In this document: positions 1 to 12,062 of the stretch, piece after piece | How the letters are laid out: every line of letters starts with the position of its first letter | Numbering within the stretch: the stretch's first letter is position 1 | From: Schlegelella_A sp963778525 | GTDB taxonomy: Bacteria > Pseudomonadota > Gammaproteobacteria > Burkholderiales > Burkholderiaceae_C | Direction: 5' to 3' | Assembly: GCA_963778525.1 (NCBI GenBank) | Contig: CAVZUJ010000003.1 | Span: 1-64,000, forward strand | Length of the DNA: 64,000 bases | The notes under the pieces: generated by a model | What the model saw: the letters and a program-made list of their open reading frames with translations, nothing else | The model's database searches: none | What the model was told of the DNA's origin: nothing | Made by a program: the position numbers and the translations under genes

Positions 1-640
1 CGGTGCCGGGCTCGATCTGTGGCAGGCCGATGTCGCCGCAGAGCTTGCCGTTGGCGATCAGGTCGGGCAGGCGGCCCTGGTTGCGGAACGGCTCGCGCGT
101 CACGGTCGGGTAGTAGACGAGCTGGTCGCGCACCTGCTCGCCGAGGTGGTCATGGCGGGGCAGGTCGGAAGCGATCAGGTCGGCATAGGCGAGCTCGTCG
201 ACCTTGCGCACGCCGTGCACGAGCACGATCTTCTTGAAGCGCTCGTAGGTGTCGGGGTCCCGAATGATGCTCATGAAGGGCGCCAGGCCGGTGCCGGTCG
301 CGAACAGGTAGAGATTGCGCCCCGGCAGCAGGTCGGTCAGCACCAGCGTGCCGGTCGGCTTGCGGCCGACCAGCACGTCGTCGCCCACCTTCAGGTGCTG
401 CAGGCGCGAGGTGAGAGGACCGTCCTGCACCTTGATGCTGAAGAACTCGAGGTGCTCTTCGTAGTGCGCGCTGGCGATCGAGTAGGCGCGCATCAGCGCC
501 TTGCCGTCGACCATGATGCCGACCATCACGAAATGGCCGCTCTCGAAGCGCAGGCTGGCGCCCCGGGTGCAGGTGAAGGTGAAGAGCGATTCGTTCCAGT
601 GATGGACCGAGAGGACTTTCTGGACGTCGTAAGCCGCCAT
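1..640 (-). CDS. fpr: Ferredoxin--NADP(+) reductase (partial, runs off left edge)
   Basis: The first 213 residues are visible, starting at the ATG at 640; the C-terminal end lies outside the window. The family is about 255-260 residues long, so some 45 are missing. The FAD-binding part shows the RAYS-type motif (RAYSIA, about residues 51-56), followed by GRKPTGTL and the NADP-side LFATGTGLAPF motif, all typical of the short bacterial Fpr class. It exchanges electrons between NADPH and ferredoxin or flavodoxin in the cytoplasm. It is not part of the catabolic operon to its right: it reads the other way and the TetR gene lies between. Confidence 0.93.
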   Translation of the reverse strand, partial: MAAYDVQKVLSVHHWNESLFTFTCTRGASLRFESGHFVMVGIMVDGKALMRAYSIASAHYEEHLEFFSIKVQDGPLTSRLQHLKVGDDVLVGRKPTGTLVLTDLLPGRNLYLFATGTGLAPFMSIIRDPDTYERFKKIVLVHGVRKVDELAYADLIASDLPRHDHLGEQVRDQLVYYPTVTREPFRNQGRLPDLIANGKLCGDIGLPQIEPGT

Positions 641-671
641 GCGAGCGAGTTCCTTTTTCTTGTCGGCGACG

Positions 672-1370
672 CTACTTGCGGCGGGCCGAAGGTGCCGCCA
701 CCGCCGCCTGCATGACGCGCGTGATCTCGGCGAGCCAGGCAGCGCAGTGATCGCCGCGCATCAGATCGCTGCCGAGAAAAGACGACAGCGTGTAGCGGTT
801 GGAGAGATAGAAGTAGCCGAGCGCGGCGAGCGTCAGGTAGACCCGATGCACGTCGAGATCGCGGCGGAATACTTTCTGCCGCGCGCCCTCGGCCAGTATT
901 GTCCCCAAAATGTCGAGCACCGGCCGGGACAGCTGCTTGACCTTCACCGACTTGGTGATATGCAGGCCGCGCATGAGGTTCTCGTTCGAGAGCAGGGCGA
1001 CGAACTCGGGGTGCGTGAGGTAGTAGTTCCAGGTGAAGGCGATGAGCTGGCTCAGCGCCTCGGCGGGCCGGGTGGCATCGAGCACCAGCGCGCTCTCGGC
1101 CTCGCCCAGCTCGGCATAGACGCCCTCGAGCACCGCGAGGTAGAGCTTTTCCTTGCTCTCGAAGTAGTAGTACAGCATGCGATCGCTCGAGCGCGCGGCG
1201 CGCGAGATGCGCTCGACGCGCGCGCCGCTGTAGCCGTGGCGCATGAACTCGGTGCGCGCCGCGCGCTGGAGGCGGGCGCGGGTGCGCTCGGGGTCGCGGG
1301 TGCGCGGCCGCCGGCCGGGGCGGCGGCAGTTTTCGAAGCGGGCATGGTCTAGGCAAGGCAGCCGCGGCAT
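672..1370 (-). CDS. TetR/AcrR family transcriptional regulator
   Basis: About 232 residues. The N-terminal helix-turn-helix is clear (RTRDPERTRARLQRAA, then HGYSGARVERISRAA, then MLYYYFESKEKLY), followed by a variable ligand-binding domain (TetR_C-like). It is divergent from the molybdenum hydroxylase operon, with a perfect palindrome between the two starts, so it is most likely the local repressor. The start is uncertain: the ATG at 1370 gives an unusual N-terminus (MPRLPCLDHARF). An ATG at 1345 in another frame reads MPASKTAAAPAG and would join the HTH if one base near 1310-1317 were an error, which would be a more typical start. The family is certain; the ligand is inferred to be a pathway compound. 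Confidence 0.88.
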   Translation of the reverse strand: MPRLPCLDHARFENCRRPGRRPRTRDPERTRARLQRAARTEFMRHGYSGARVERISRAARSSDRMLYYYFESKEKLYLAVLEGVYAELGEAESALVLDATRPAEALSQLIAFTWNYYLTHPEFVALLSNENLMRGLHITKSVKVKQLSRPVLDILGTILAEGARQKVFRRDLDVHRVYLTLAALGYFYLSNRYTLSSFLGSDLMRGDHCAAWLAEITRVMQAAVAAPSARRK

Positions 1371-1386
1371 GCTAGATTGACTCCGC

Positions 1387-1406
1387 AATGAAGTAAACAC
1401 TTCATT
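1387..1406. promoter_or_regulatory. Perfect inverted repeat, putative TetR operator
   Basis: AATGAAGT, a four-base AAAC spacer, then ACTTCATT: an exact 8-8 inverted repeat in the 53 bp between the divergent TetR gene and the first gene of the catabolic operon. Size, symmetry and position fit a TetR-family operator acting on both promoters. Binding itself is inferred. Confidence 0.72.
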
Positions 1407-1423
1407 CGCAGGGAGCTTATGCA

Positions 1424-2256
1424 GTGACCCCCCGTTTCGAGCGACCGGCGTCGGTAGCCGATGCCGTGCACCTTCTGGCGGCCGGCGACTGGACCCTGCT
1501 TGCCGGCGGCACCGATCTCTACCCGGCACACGTCGGCAAGAAGCTCGCGCGCCCGCTGCTCGACCTGTCGCGCGTCGCCGGCCTGCGCCGCATCCGCCGG
1601 GTCGAGGGCGGCTGGACGATCGGCGCCACCACCACCTGGACCGACCTGCTTCGCGCCGACCTGCCGGCTCTTTTCGACGGCTTGAAAGCGGCCGCGCGCG
1701 AAGTGGGTGGCGTGCAGATCCAGAACACGGGCACGCTGGCGGGCAACGTCTGCAACGCCTCGCCCGCGGCCGACGGCATTCCGGCCCTGCTGGCGCTCGG
1801 CGCCGAAGTGGAATTGCAGAGCGCGGCGGCGACACGGCGCCTCGCGCTCGCCGACTTCGTGCTGGGCAGCCGTCGCACCGCGCGCCGGCACGACGAGCTG
1901 GTCGTCGGCCTGCACATCCCGGAGCAGAGCGTGCGGTCGCGCTCGGTCTTTCAGAAGCTCGGCGGCCGCCGCTACCTGGTCATCTCGATCTCGATGGTCG
2001 CCGCCACGATCGACGTCGACGAGCGCGGCCGTGTCGAGGCTGCCGGCGTCGCCGTCGGAAGCTGCTCGGCCGTGGCGCAACGCCTGGCGGCGCTCGAGGC
2101 GCGCCTGCGCGGCGTCGATGTCGCGTTCCTTGCCGAATGCGTGCAGCCCGGCGACCTGGCGCGCCTGCGTCCGATCGACGACGTGCGCGCCAGCGCCGGC
2201 TTTCGCTTCGACGCGACGCTGACCCTGCTGCGCCGGGCGCTCGCGGCCTTCGCGCC

Positions 2257-2260
<4 letters not shown>
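1424..2260 (+). CDS. Molybdenum hydroxylase FAD-binding subunit (CoxM/XdhB-like)
   Basis: This 278-residue protein is the medium subunit of a xanthine dehydrogenase-family molybdenum hydroxylase. It carries FAD, which passes electrons from the 2Fe-2S clusters to the acceptor. The two family FAD motifs are present: AGGTDLYP at residues 27-34 and TGTLAGN...NASPAAD at 102-117. The start is a GTG with a GGGAG ribosome-binding site about 9 bases upstream; the nearby ATG at 1419 stops at once. Its stop overlaps the next gene's start (ATGA), and that gene supplies the other two subunits as a fusion. In the context of a 6-hydroxynicotinate reductase homologue it is probably part of a nicotinate dehydrogenase, although xanthine or another N-heterocycle cannot be excluded. 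Confidence 0.9.
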
Positions 2261-5102
<2,842 letters not shown>

Positions 5103-5106
<4 letters not shown>

Positions 5107-6642
5107 GCGAGCCCTCGTCCTTCGCCGCCCGCTCCGACGGCCAGCCCGTCGTCCTCGAGCATTCCAGGGCGCCCGAGCGCATGGCCGCCGACAAGGTGCG
5201 CTGCGAGGCCTGTCCGGTGCTCTGCCAGATCAGCCCCGGCAAGCTCGGCGCCTGCGACCGCTACGGCAATGTCGAGGGCGTGCTGACGCGGCTCGACACG
5301 CTCGCGCTCGTCGCCAGGCCCGGCACCGACCTGGTCGCCTGGAACGCGGCGAAGGAGGCCGGCTGGGACGGCAGCCTGCTGGGCGGCGACGCGCCGGTGT
5401 TCGTCTCCGGCGTCGGCTCGGGCACCACCTATCCCGACTACAAGCCGGCGCCTTTCATCGTCGCGTCGAAGCACGAAGGTGTCGACATGGTGACCGTGGT
5501 CACCGAAGGCATCTTCAGCTACTGCAGCTTCAAGGTGAAGATCGATACCGACCGCTACCTCGGCCCCGAGCAGGCGACGGTGCGGCATCGCGGCGAAGCG
5601 GTGGGGCACGTGAGCACGATCGAATACGGCTCGCAGTTCCTGGCCCTCGGCGGCGTCCACCATCTCACCGGCGGCTCGAAGAAGGAAGGGCGCATCGCCT
5701 GCGAGATGATGATGGCGCTCGGCAACCGCGAGCCGGTCGAGCTGCAGATCGAAGGTGGCGCGTCGGTCGTGGTCTGCGCCAACGCGCCGCCGGTGGTCGA
5801 CGGCGTCGAGGAAAAGCGGATGCGCGTCGGCTGCGGCTCGGCCGCGATCGGCATCTTCGCGCCGCAGTGGTTCGGCCATGCCGACGAGGTGGTGGTGATC
5901 GACGACCACATCACCGGCGTGCTCTCCGAGCACCAGGCCGGCAAGTTCCTCGACATGGCACCCAGCGGCATCCGCCTGCGCGGCCGCAAGTCGACGCCGG
6001 GGCGCTACTTCCAGGTCGCCCATCCGGGTGCAGGCTGGGGCGGCACCGACATCACCGATCCGCTGGCCATCGTCGAAGGCTGGGACGCGGCAGCACGGCG
6101 CCCGGCCCGGCCTGAAGCTGCTGATGGTCTCGACGACCGGCGAAGACGCCGCCTGGTTCGTGCTCGACGAAGCGCTGGTGCCGCGCCCGGCCGAGATGCC
6201 TGTCGAAGTGCGCCGGGTCGTCGAGCGCATCGGCGAGAACTGCGAGCCCTCGCTTTGCTCGGTGCTCTACGTCGCCGGCGCCGGCGGCAGCCTGCGCGCC
6301 GGCGTCACCGACAACCCGGTGCGCCTCACGCGCTCGATCAAGAACCTGCTCGTCAACGTCACCTGCGGCGGCGCACCCGTCTACGTCTGGCCGGGCGGCG
6401 GCATCACGGTGATGGTCGACGTGGCGAAGATGCCGGCGCAAAGCTTCGGCTCGGTGCCGACGCCGGCGATCGTCTCGCCGATCGAATTCACGATGCGCGC
6501 CGACGACTATCGCGCGCTCGGCGGTCACATGGATCGCGTGCGCCGCCTCGAAGACGTGCTGGCCTCGACGGCACATCGCCTGGTCGAGCCGGCCGCGGGC
6601 AATCCCTGGCCGCTGCAGGCGCGGCCGGAGGGCGCATCGTGA
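5103..6642 (+). CDS. hnr: 6-hydroxynicotinate reductase-like iron-sulfur flavoprotein (one frameshift as written)
   Basis: About 512 residues once the frame is repaired. The N-terminal part has a four-cysteine motif (C34, C37, C41, C51; CEACPVLC...GAC) fit for a 4Fe-4S cluster. The rest matches the family of Hnr from Eubacterium barkeri, which reduces 6-hydroxynicotinate to 1,4,5,6-tetrahydro-6-oxonicotinate. The GTG start overlaps the previous stop, and the stop overlaps the next GTG. The frame breaks at 6090: after ...IVEGWDA one extra base precedes QHGARPGLKLLMV, and both halves are well conserved, so I treat it as one gene. The Mo hydroxylase upstream would supply its substrate. The family call is strong; the exact substrate is inferred. 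Confidence 0.8.
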
Positions 6643-7562
6643 GCGGCGCGGTGCGCCGCCAGCTCGCCGACGGCCGCTGGCATTTCCAGCACGGTCCGAT
6701 CGACTGCATCCTGCACGCCGAGGGCGAGCCGGGCGCCGCGGCGCGGTGCGTCGAGCATGCCTGGCAGCGCTTTCGCGGCCTCCTCGACGAGCTGGTGGCC
6801 GAGCTGGCGCTGCTGCGCACCGATCTCGGGTCGGCGGCCGGCGCGCGCGTCGCGCCGCGCGGCCCGGTGGCACGGCGCATGGTGGCGGCGTGCCGGGCTC
6901 ATGCCCACGGCGGCCGCTTCATCACGGCCATGGCGGCGGTGGCGGGCAGCGTTGCCGAAGAGCTCATCGCCGCGTTCGACGATCCGCGCATCGAGCGCGC
7001 CTACGTCAACAACGGCGGCGACATCGCGTTGCACCTCGCGCGCGGTGCCTCGTTCGACGTCGGCCTCGTCGCCGATCCGGCACGCGCTCTCGCCGGCCTG
7101 CCGCTCGACGGCCGTTTCGCCATCGACGCGGCCTCGCCGGTGCGCGGCATCGCCACCTCCGGCTGGCGCGGCCGCAGCTTCTCGCTCGGCATCGCCGACG
7201 CCGCCACCGTGCTCGCGGCCAGCGCGTCGGCCGCCGACGCGGCGGCGACGGTGATCGGCAATGCCGTCGACAGCGCCGACACCCGGATCGTGCGTCGGCC
7301 GGCGAATGCGGTGCGCGACGACAGCGACCTCGGCGAGCGCCTCGTCACCTGCGCCGTGCCGGCGTTGCCGGCCGCCGCCATCGACGCGGCGCTGGCCGCC
7401 GGTGCCGAAGCCGCCCGCACGGAGATCGCGCGCGGGCGCATCATCGCGGCCGTGCTGTCGCTGCAAGGTCGCTTCGTCGTTGCCGGCGCCGACAATGGGT
7501 CGAACGACCTGGCGCCGCTTCGGCGCCTCGAATCCCCGCCACGGAGCCTCGTCCCATGCTGA
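6639..7562 (+). CDS. UPF0280 family protein (ApbE-superfamily)
   Basis: A 307-residue protein of the UPF0280 family, distantly related to ApbE flavin transferases. It begins with RRQLADGRWHFQHGPIDCIL, has a conserved central AVAGSVAEELIAA segment, and the diagnostic NNGGDIALHL segment followed by GIATSGWRGRSFSLGIADAATV. The GTG start overlaps the stop of the reductase gene, so the two are translationally coupled. ApbE proteins attach FMN covalently to partner proteins, and the E. barkeri 6-hydroxynicotinate reductase is reported to hold covalently bound flavin. A role in flavinylating the neighbouring reductase is therefore a reasonable inference, not shown. Confidence 0.85.
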   Translation: MSGAVRRQLADGRWHFQHGPIDCILHAEGEPGAAARCVEHAWQRFRGLLDELVAELALLRTDLGSAAGARVAPRGPVARRMVAACRAHAHGGRFITAMAAVAGSVAEELIAAFDDPRIERAYVNNGGDIALHLARGASFDVGLVADPARALAGLPLDGRFAIDAASPVRGIATSGWRGRSFSLGIADAATVLAASASAADAAATVIGNAVDSADTRIVRRPANAVRDDSDLGERLVTCAVPALPAAAIDAALAAGAEAARTEIARGRIIAAVLSLQGRFVVAGADNGSNDLAPLRRLESPPRSLVPC

Positions 7563-8161
7563 TCGCCGCCACCGCCTCGCTGCCCGAGATCAACGTTCGC
7601 AAGCTCGTCGTCTGCACCGAGGAGGTCTGGCACGACAACGGGCCGCGCCTGAAGGCGCCGCTGCGGCGCGGCTGGTGCGCGGCGGCGGTGAAGAATCCCT
7701 ACGCCGGCCGCTACGTCGAAGACATCGCGCCGATGATGGATGCGCTCAAGCCGCTCGGCCGCGAGATGGCGGCCCGCCTCGTCGAGGCGCTCGGCGGCGC
7801 GGCGAAGATCGAGGGCTACGGCAAGGGTGCCCTTACCGGCCTGGCCGGCGAGCTCGAGCACGGCGCGCTCTGGCATGTGCCCGGCGGCTACGGCATGCGC
7901 GACCTGCTCGAGGGCTCGCACGCGATCGTTCCGTCGACCACGAAGATCGGGCCGGCCGGCACGGCCATCGACATTCCGATCCATCACCGCGTCGCCGCCT
8001 ACGTGCGCAGCCATTTCGACACCATCGAGGTGCAGCTCGCCGACGCGCCGCGGCCGGACGAGATGCTGCTCGTCATCGGCATGACCACCGGCCCGCGGCC
8101 GCACGCGCGCGTCGGCGGCCTGCGTGTCGACGAGATTGCGAAGTTCGATGGACAGCGCTAG
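7556..8161 (+). CDS. Amino acid synthesis (AA_synth/DUF1185) family protein
   Basis: A 201-residue cytoplasmic protein of the AA_synth (DUF1185) family, whose biochemical role is not established. Typical features are the N-terminal VRKLVVCTEEVWHDNG, the central GALTGLAGELEHGALWHVPG and IVPSTTKIGPAGTAIDIPIHH, and MLLVIGMTTGPRPHAR near the end. The ATG lies inside the end of the UPF0280 gene (7-base overlap). Its tight coupling to the reductase and UPF0280 genes suggests a shared function, perhaps handling the reduced ring product; the sequence alone does not say what. Confidence 0.82.
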   Translation: MLIAATASLPEINVRKLVVCTEEVWHDNGPRLKAPLRRGWCAAAVKNPYAGRYVEDIAPMMDALKPLGREMAARLVEALGGAAKIEGYGKGALTGLAGELEHGALWHVPGGYGMRDLLEGSHAIVPSTTKIGPAGTAIDIPIHHRVAAYVRSHFDTIEVQLADAPRPDEMLLVIGMTTGPRPHARVGGLRVDEIAKFDGQR

Positions 8162-8226
8162 CGTGTCGCTCGGCATGAACGACAGATGAGCGGCAACGAC
8201 CGCACCCACAGCCACGAGGAGGCCCC

Positions 8227-8952
8227 ATGAACCCCATGCAACGCCGGGATTTCGTTCGCCACGTCGCCTTCGCCGGCGCGGGCCTGTACGGGCTCGGTGG
8301 CGCGGCCAGCGCGGCCGCCGCCATCAAGCCCGACGCCAGGAGCGCGCTGCTCGTCATCGACGTCCAGAATTGCTTCGTCACCGGCGGCACCTTGCCGGTG
8401 AAGGGCGGTGAAGAGGTCGTGCCGGTCATCAACAGAATCGCCCCGGCATTCGAGAACGTGATCGTCACGCAGGACTGGCACACCCCCGGCCACGTCTCGT
8501 TCGCTTCGGCGCATGCCGGCAAGAAGCCGTTCGAGAGCGTGAAGCTGGCCTACGGCAACCAGGTGCTCTGGCCCGACCATTGCATCCAGGGCACGGCCGA
8601 TGCCGCCCTGCAGAAAGACCTCTCGCTGCCGAAGGCGCAGCTCGTCATTCGCAAGGGCTACCACCAGTCGACCGACAGCTACTCGGCCTTCATGGAAGCC
8701 GACGGCAAGACCTCCACGGGCCTGGCGGCCTACCTGAAGGCGCACGGCGTCGACACGGTCTACATCTGCGGCCTGGCCACCGATTTCTGCGTCGCCTGGA
8801 CGGCGCTCGACGCGAGGAAGGCCGGCTTCAAGGCTTCGGTCATCGAAGACGCGTCGCGCGGCATCGACCTCAACGGCTCGCTCAAGGCGGCCTGGGAGCA
8901 GATGGCCAAGGCCGGCGTCAAGCGCATCCAATCCACCGACATCACGGTCTGA
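8227..8952 (+). CDS. pncA: Nicotinamidase-like isochorismatase-family amidase with export signal
   Basis: A 241-residue cysteine hydrolase. The expected catalytic triad is visible: D45 (LVIDVQN), K143 (VIRKGYH) and C188 (ATDFCV). PncA-type metal ligands fit D83, H85 and H89 (DWHTPGH), and WPDHCIQGT around 116-123 is diagnostic of nicotinamidases. Unlike ordinary cytoplasmic PncA, it begins with a twin-arginine-like leader (QRRDFVRHVAF, then an Ala/Gly-rich stretch to about residue 32), so it is probably periplasmic and makes nicotinate from nicotinamide before import. A good GAGGAGG ribosome-binding site precedes the ATG. It lies 16 bp upstream of the ABC binding protein. Function is strong, export moderately so. 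Confidence 0.87.
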   Translation: MNPMQRRDFVRHVAFAGAGLYGLGGAASAAAAIKPDARSALLVIDVQNCFVTGGTLPVKGGEEVVPVINRIAPAFENVIVTQDWHTPGHVSFASAHAGKKPFESVKLAYGNQVLWPDHCIQGTADAALQKDLSLPKAQLVIRKGYHQSTDSYSAFMEADGKTSTGLAAYLKAHGVDTVYICGLATDFCVAWTALDARKAGFKASVIEDASRGIDLNGSLKAAWEQMAKAGVKRIQSTDITV

Positions 8953-8968
8953 ACCAGGAGCCTCTTTC

Positions 8969-10159
8969 ATGCTGAAACCATTCATCGTCGCCGCCCTCGG
9001 CGCGGTCGCCGCCTTCGCGGCACAGGCGCAAGACACGATCAAGATCGGCGAGATCAACAGCTACAAGGCGCAACCCGCGTTCACCGATCCCTACAAGAAG
9101 GGCTGGGAGCTCGGCGTCGAGGAAGTCAATGCGGCGGGCGGCGTGCTCGGCAAGAAGCTCGAGGTCGTCTCGCGCGACGACAACGCCAACCCGGGCGACG
9201 CCGTTCGCGTTGCCGAGGAGCTGGTTTCGCGCGAAGGCGTGTCGCTGATCTGCGGCACGTTCCTGTCGAACATCGGCCTGGCGGTGACCGACTTCGCCAA
9301 GCAGAAGAAGATCTTCTTCCTCGCTTCGGAGCCGCTCACCGACAAGATCACGTGGCAGGACGGCAACCGCTACACCTTCCGCCTGCGGCCGAACACCTAC
9401 ATGCAGGTGGCGATGCTCGTGCCGGAGGCCCTGAAGGCGAAGAAGAAGCGCTGGGCCATCGTCTATCCGAACTACGAGTACGGTCAGTCGGCGGCGGCGA
9501 CCTTCAAGGAGATGATGAAGAAGGCGCAACCCGACGTCGAGTTCGTCGCCGAGCAGGCCACGCCGCTCGGCCGCATCGATGCCGGCCCGGTGACGCAGGC
9601 GCTCGCCGATGCCAAGCCCGACGCGATCTTCAACGTGCTCTTCGGCGCCGACCTCATCAAGTTCGTTCGCGAGGGCAACACGCGCGAGCTCTTCAAGGGC
9701 CGCACCGTGGTCAGCCTGCTCACCGGCGAGCCCGAGTACATCGAGCCGCTCAAAGGCGAGGCGCCGACGGGCTGGATCGTCACCGGCTATCCGTACTACG
9801 GCATCCAGACCGAAGACCACAAGAAGTTCTTCCTCGCCTACTACCGCAAGTACAACGAGTACCCGCGCCTCGGCTCGGTGGTCGGCTACTCGATGATCAT
9901 GTCGATCGCCGAAGGCCTGAAACGGGCGAAGTCGACCGACACCGAAAAGCTCATCACCGCCTTCAGCGGCATGCCGGTGACGACGCCATTCGGCAAGGTC
10001 ACCTACCGCGCCGTCGATCACCAGTCGACGATGGGCGCCTTCGTCGGCACGACCAGGGTCGAGGGCGACAAGGGCGTGATGACCGACTACCGCTATCTCG
10101 ATGGCAGCAGCGTCCTGCCGGGCGATGCCGAGGTGAAGAAGCTGCGGCCGGCGAACTGA
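8969..10159 (+). CDS. ABC transporter periplasmic binding protein (Peripla_BP_6, Liv type)
   Basis: A 396-residue solute receptor of the branched-chain amino acid (LivJ-like) class. A Sec signal peptide (about residues 1-20, ending FAAQAQ) precedes the mature start DTIKIGEINSYKAQ. It is followed directly by its permease and two ATPases. Liv-type receptors also bind aromatic acids, amides and urea, so the operon rather than the family must indicate the ligand: nicotinate or nicotinamide is the likeliest, as the gene directly follows the exported amidase. AGGAG ribosome-binding site present. Confidence 0.9.
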   Translation: MLKPFIVAALGAVAAFAAQAQDTIKIGEINSYKAQPAFTDPYKKGWELGVEEVNAAGGVLGKKLEVVSRDDNANPGDAVRVAEELVSREGVSLICGTFLSNIGLAVTDFAKQKKIFFLASEPLTDKITWQDGNRYTFRLRPNTYMQVAMLVPEALKAKKKRWAIVYPNYEYGQSAAATFKEMMKKAQPDVEFVAEQATPLGRIDAGPVTQALADAKPDAIFNVLFGADLIKFVREGNTRELFKGRTVVSLLTGEPEYIEPLKGEAPTGWIVTGYPYYGIQTEDHKKFFLAYYRKYNEYPRLGSVVGYSMIMSIAEGLKRAKSTDTEKLITAFSGMPVTTPFGKVTYRAVDHQSTMGAFVGTTRVEGDKGVMTDYRYLDGSSVLPGDAEVKKLRPAN

Positions 10160-10175
10160 TGCGATTGCCGGGCCG

Positions 10176-12062
10176 ATGACGCTTTCGTCGGCGCTGCTGC
10201 AGGCACTCACCGGTCTCGCTTCGGCGTCGACGCTGTTCCTGGTCGCGAGCGGCCTGTCGCTGATCTTCGGCGTGACGCGAATCGTCAATTTCGCGCACGG
10301 CTCGTTCTACATGGTCGGCCTCTACGCGGCGGTGGCGCTGGCCGGCAGGTTCGGCGCCGGGCCACTCGGCTACTGGGGCGCGGTGCTCGTCGCCGCGCTC
10401 GCCGTCGCCGCGCTGGGTGCCTTGCTCGAGAGCCTCGTCTTGCGCCGTCTCTACGCCGCGCCCGAGCTGTACCAGCTGCTCGCGACGTTCGCGCTCGTTC
10501 TCGTCATCCGCGACGCGGCCCTGTGGGCCTGGGGCCCGGAAGACATCCTCGGGCCCCGTTCGCCCGGCCTGCGCGGTGCGATCGACGTCCTCGGCCAACC
10601 CTTTCCGAGCTACGACGTGCTGCTCATCCTCGTCGGTCCCTGCGTCCTCGCTCTGCTCTGGCTGCTGCTCACGCGCACGCGCTGGGGCCTGCTGGTGCGC
10701 GCAGCCACGCAGGACCGCGACATGGTCGGCGCGCTCGGCGTCAACCAGCGCTGGCTCTTCACCTCGGTGTTCGCGCTCGGCACGTTCCTCGCTGCCCTCG
10801 GCGGCGCGTTGCAGATGCCGCATGAGCCGGCCAACCTCAATCTCGATCTCGCGCTGATCGGCGAGGTCTTCGTCGTCGTGGTCGTCGGCGGCATGGGCTC
10901 GATCGTCGGCGCGTTCGTGGCGGCGGTGCTGATCGCGATGGTCAAGGCGGTGTGCATCGCGGCAGGCTCCGTCGACCTCTTCGGCGCGCCGTTTCCGCTC
11001 AGCAAGCTGACGCTCGTGGCCGAGTTCCTGGTCATGGCGGTGGTCCTCGTCTGGCGGCCCTGGGGCCTGTTCGGCAGGCCGCAAGGCAGCGTGCGCGGGC
11101 AGGGCGCGGGCGAGGCACCGCTGCGGCCGCTCGCTCCCGCCTGGCGGCGCGCCGGCTGGGCGGCGCTCGTCGCGCTCGCATTCGTCGCGGCGCTGAACGG
11201 GCCGGCGCCCTATGTCGTCGTCCTGATGATCGACATGCTGGTTGCCGTGCTCTTCGCTGCGAGCCTGCACTTCCTGATGGGACCTTCGGGCATGCATTCG
11301 TTCGGCCATGCCGCCTACTTCGGGCTCGGCGCGTACGGGGCCGCGCTCTTCTTCAAGGCGCTGGGCTGGCCGATGGAAGTCTCGCTCCTGCTCGCGCCGC
11401 TCCTCGGCGCCCTCGGCGCATTCGTCTTCGGCTGGTTCTGCGTGCGCCTGTCCGGTGTCTACCTGGCGATGCTGACGCTCGCCTTCGCGCAGATCGTCTG
11501 GTCGGTCGTCTTCCAGTGGGATGCCGTCACCGGCGGCAGCAATGGCCTCGTCGGGATCTGGCCCTCGGCCTGGCTCGCGCCCAAGCCGGTCTACTACCTG
11601 CTCGTCCTCGCCTGCACGGTGGCGGGCTGCGGCCTGCTCGTGCGCATCCTGCATGCGCCGCTCGGCCTGGCCTTGCGCGCCAGCCGCGACTCGCCGCTGC
11701 GCGCCGCGGCGATCGGCATCCGCGTGCCGCGCCTGCAATGGCTGGCCTTCGTCGTCGCCGGCACGCTCGCCGGTCTGGCCGGTGCGCTCTTCGCATTTGC
11801 CAAGGGCACGATCTCGCCGGAGACGCTCGGCGTCGGCAAATCGGTCGACGGCCTGGTGATGGTCTTGCTCGGCGGGGTGCAGGCCGTCTCCGGACCGTGG
11901 GTCGGTGGCGCGCTCTTCACCTGGCTGCAGGACACCGTGGCGCGCCAGACCGACTACTGGCGCGCGCTGCTCGGCCTCGTCATGCTGGCGCTGGTGCTCG
12001 TCTTTCCGCTCGGCGTCGCCGGCGGGCTGAAGCGCCTCTTCATTCGCGAGGCCGCGCCATGA
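10176..12062 (+). CDS. Fused LivH-LivM-type ABC permease
   Basis: A 628-residue inner-membrane protein joining two permease domains normally encoded separately. Residues about 1-290 resemble LivH (ASGLSLIFGVTRIVNFAHGSFYMVG, then VGALGVNQRWLF), and about 310-628 resemble LivM (LHFLMGPSGMHSFGHAAYFGLGAYGAAL, then LGGVQAVSGPWVGG). Each half has many hydrophobic segments. As one chain it would form the whole translocation pore of the importer with the ATPases encoded next. Its stop overlaps the ATPase start (ATGA). No sign of a frameshift at the junction, so the fusion looks genuine. Confidence 0.9.
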   Translation: MTLSSALLQALTGLASASTLFLVASGLSLIFGVTRIVNFAHGSFYMVGLYAAVALAGRFGAGPLGYWGAVLVAALAVAALGALLESLVLRRLYAAPELYQLLATFALVLVIRDAALWAWGPEDILGPRSPGLRGAIDVLGQPFPSYDVLLILVGPCVLALLWLLLTRTRWGLLVRAATQDRDMVGALGVNQRWLFTSVFALGTFLAALGGALQMPHEPANLNLDLALIGEVFVVVVVGGMGSIVGAFVAAVLIAMVKAVCIAAGSVDLFGAPFPLSKLTLVAEFLVMAVVLVWRPWGLFGRPQGSVRGQGAGEAPLRPLAPAWRRAGWAALVALAFVAALNGPAPYVVVLMIDMLVAVLFAASLHFLMGPSGMHSFGHAAYFGLGAYGAALFFKALGWPMEVSLLLAPLLGALGAFVFGWFCVRLSGVYLAMLTLAFAQIVWSVVFQWDAVTGGSNGLVGIWPSAWLAPKPVYYLLVLACTVAGCGLLVRILHAPLGLALRASRDSPLRAAAIGIRVPRLQWLAFVVAGTLAGLAGALFAFAKGTISPETLGVGKSVDGLVMVLLGGVQAVSGPWVGGALFTWLQDTVARQTDYWRALLGLVMLALVLVFPLGVAGGLKRLFIREAAP

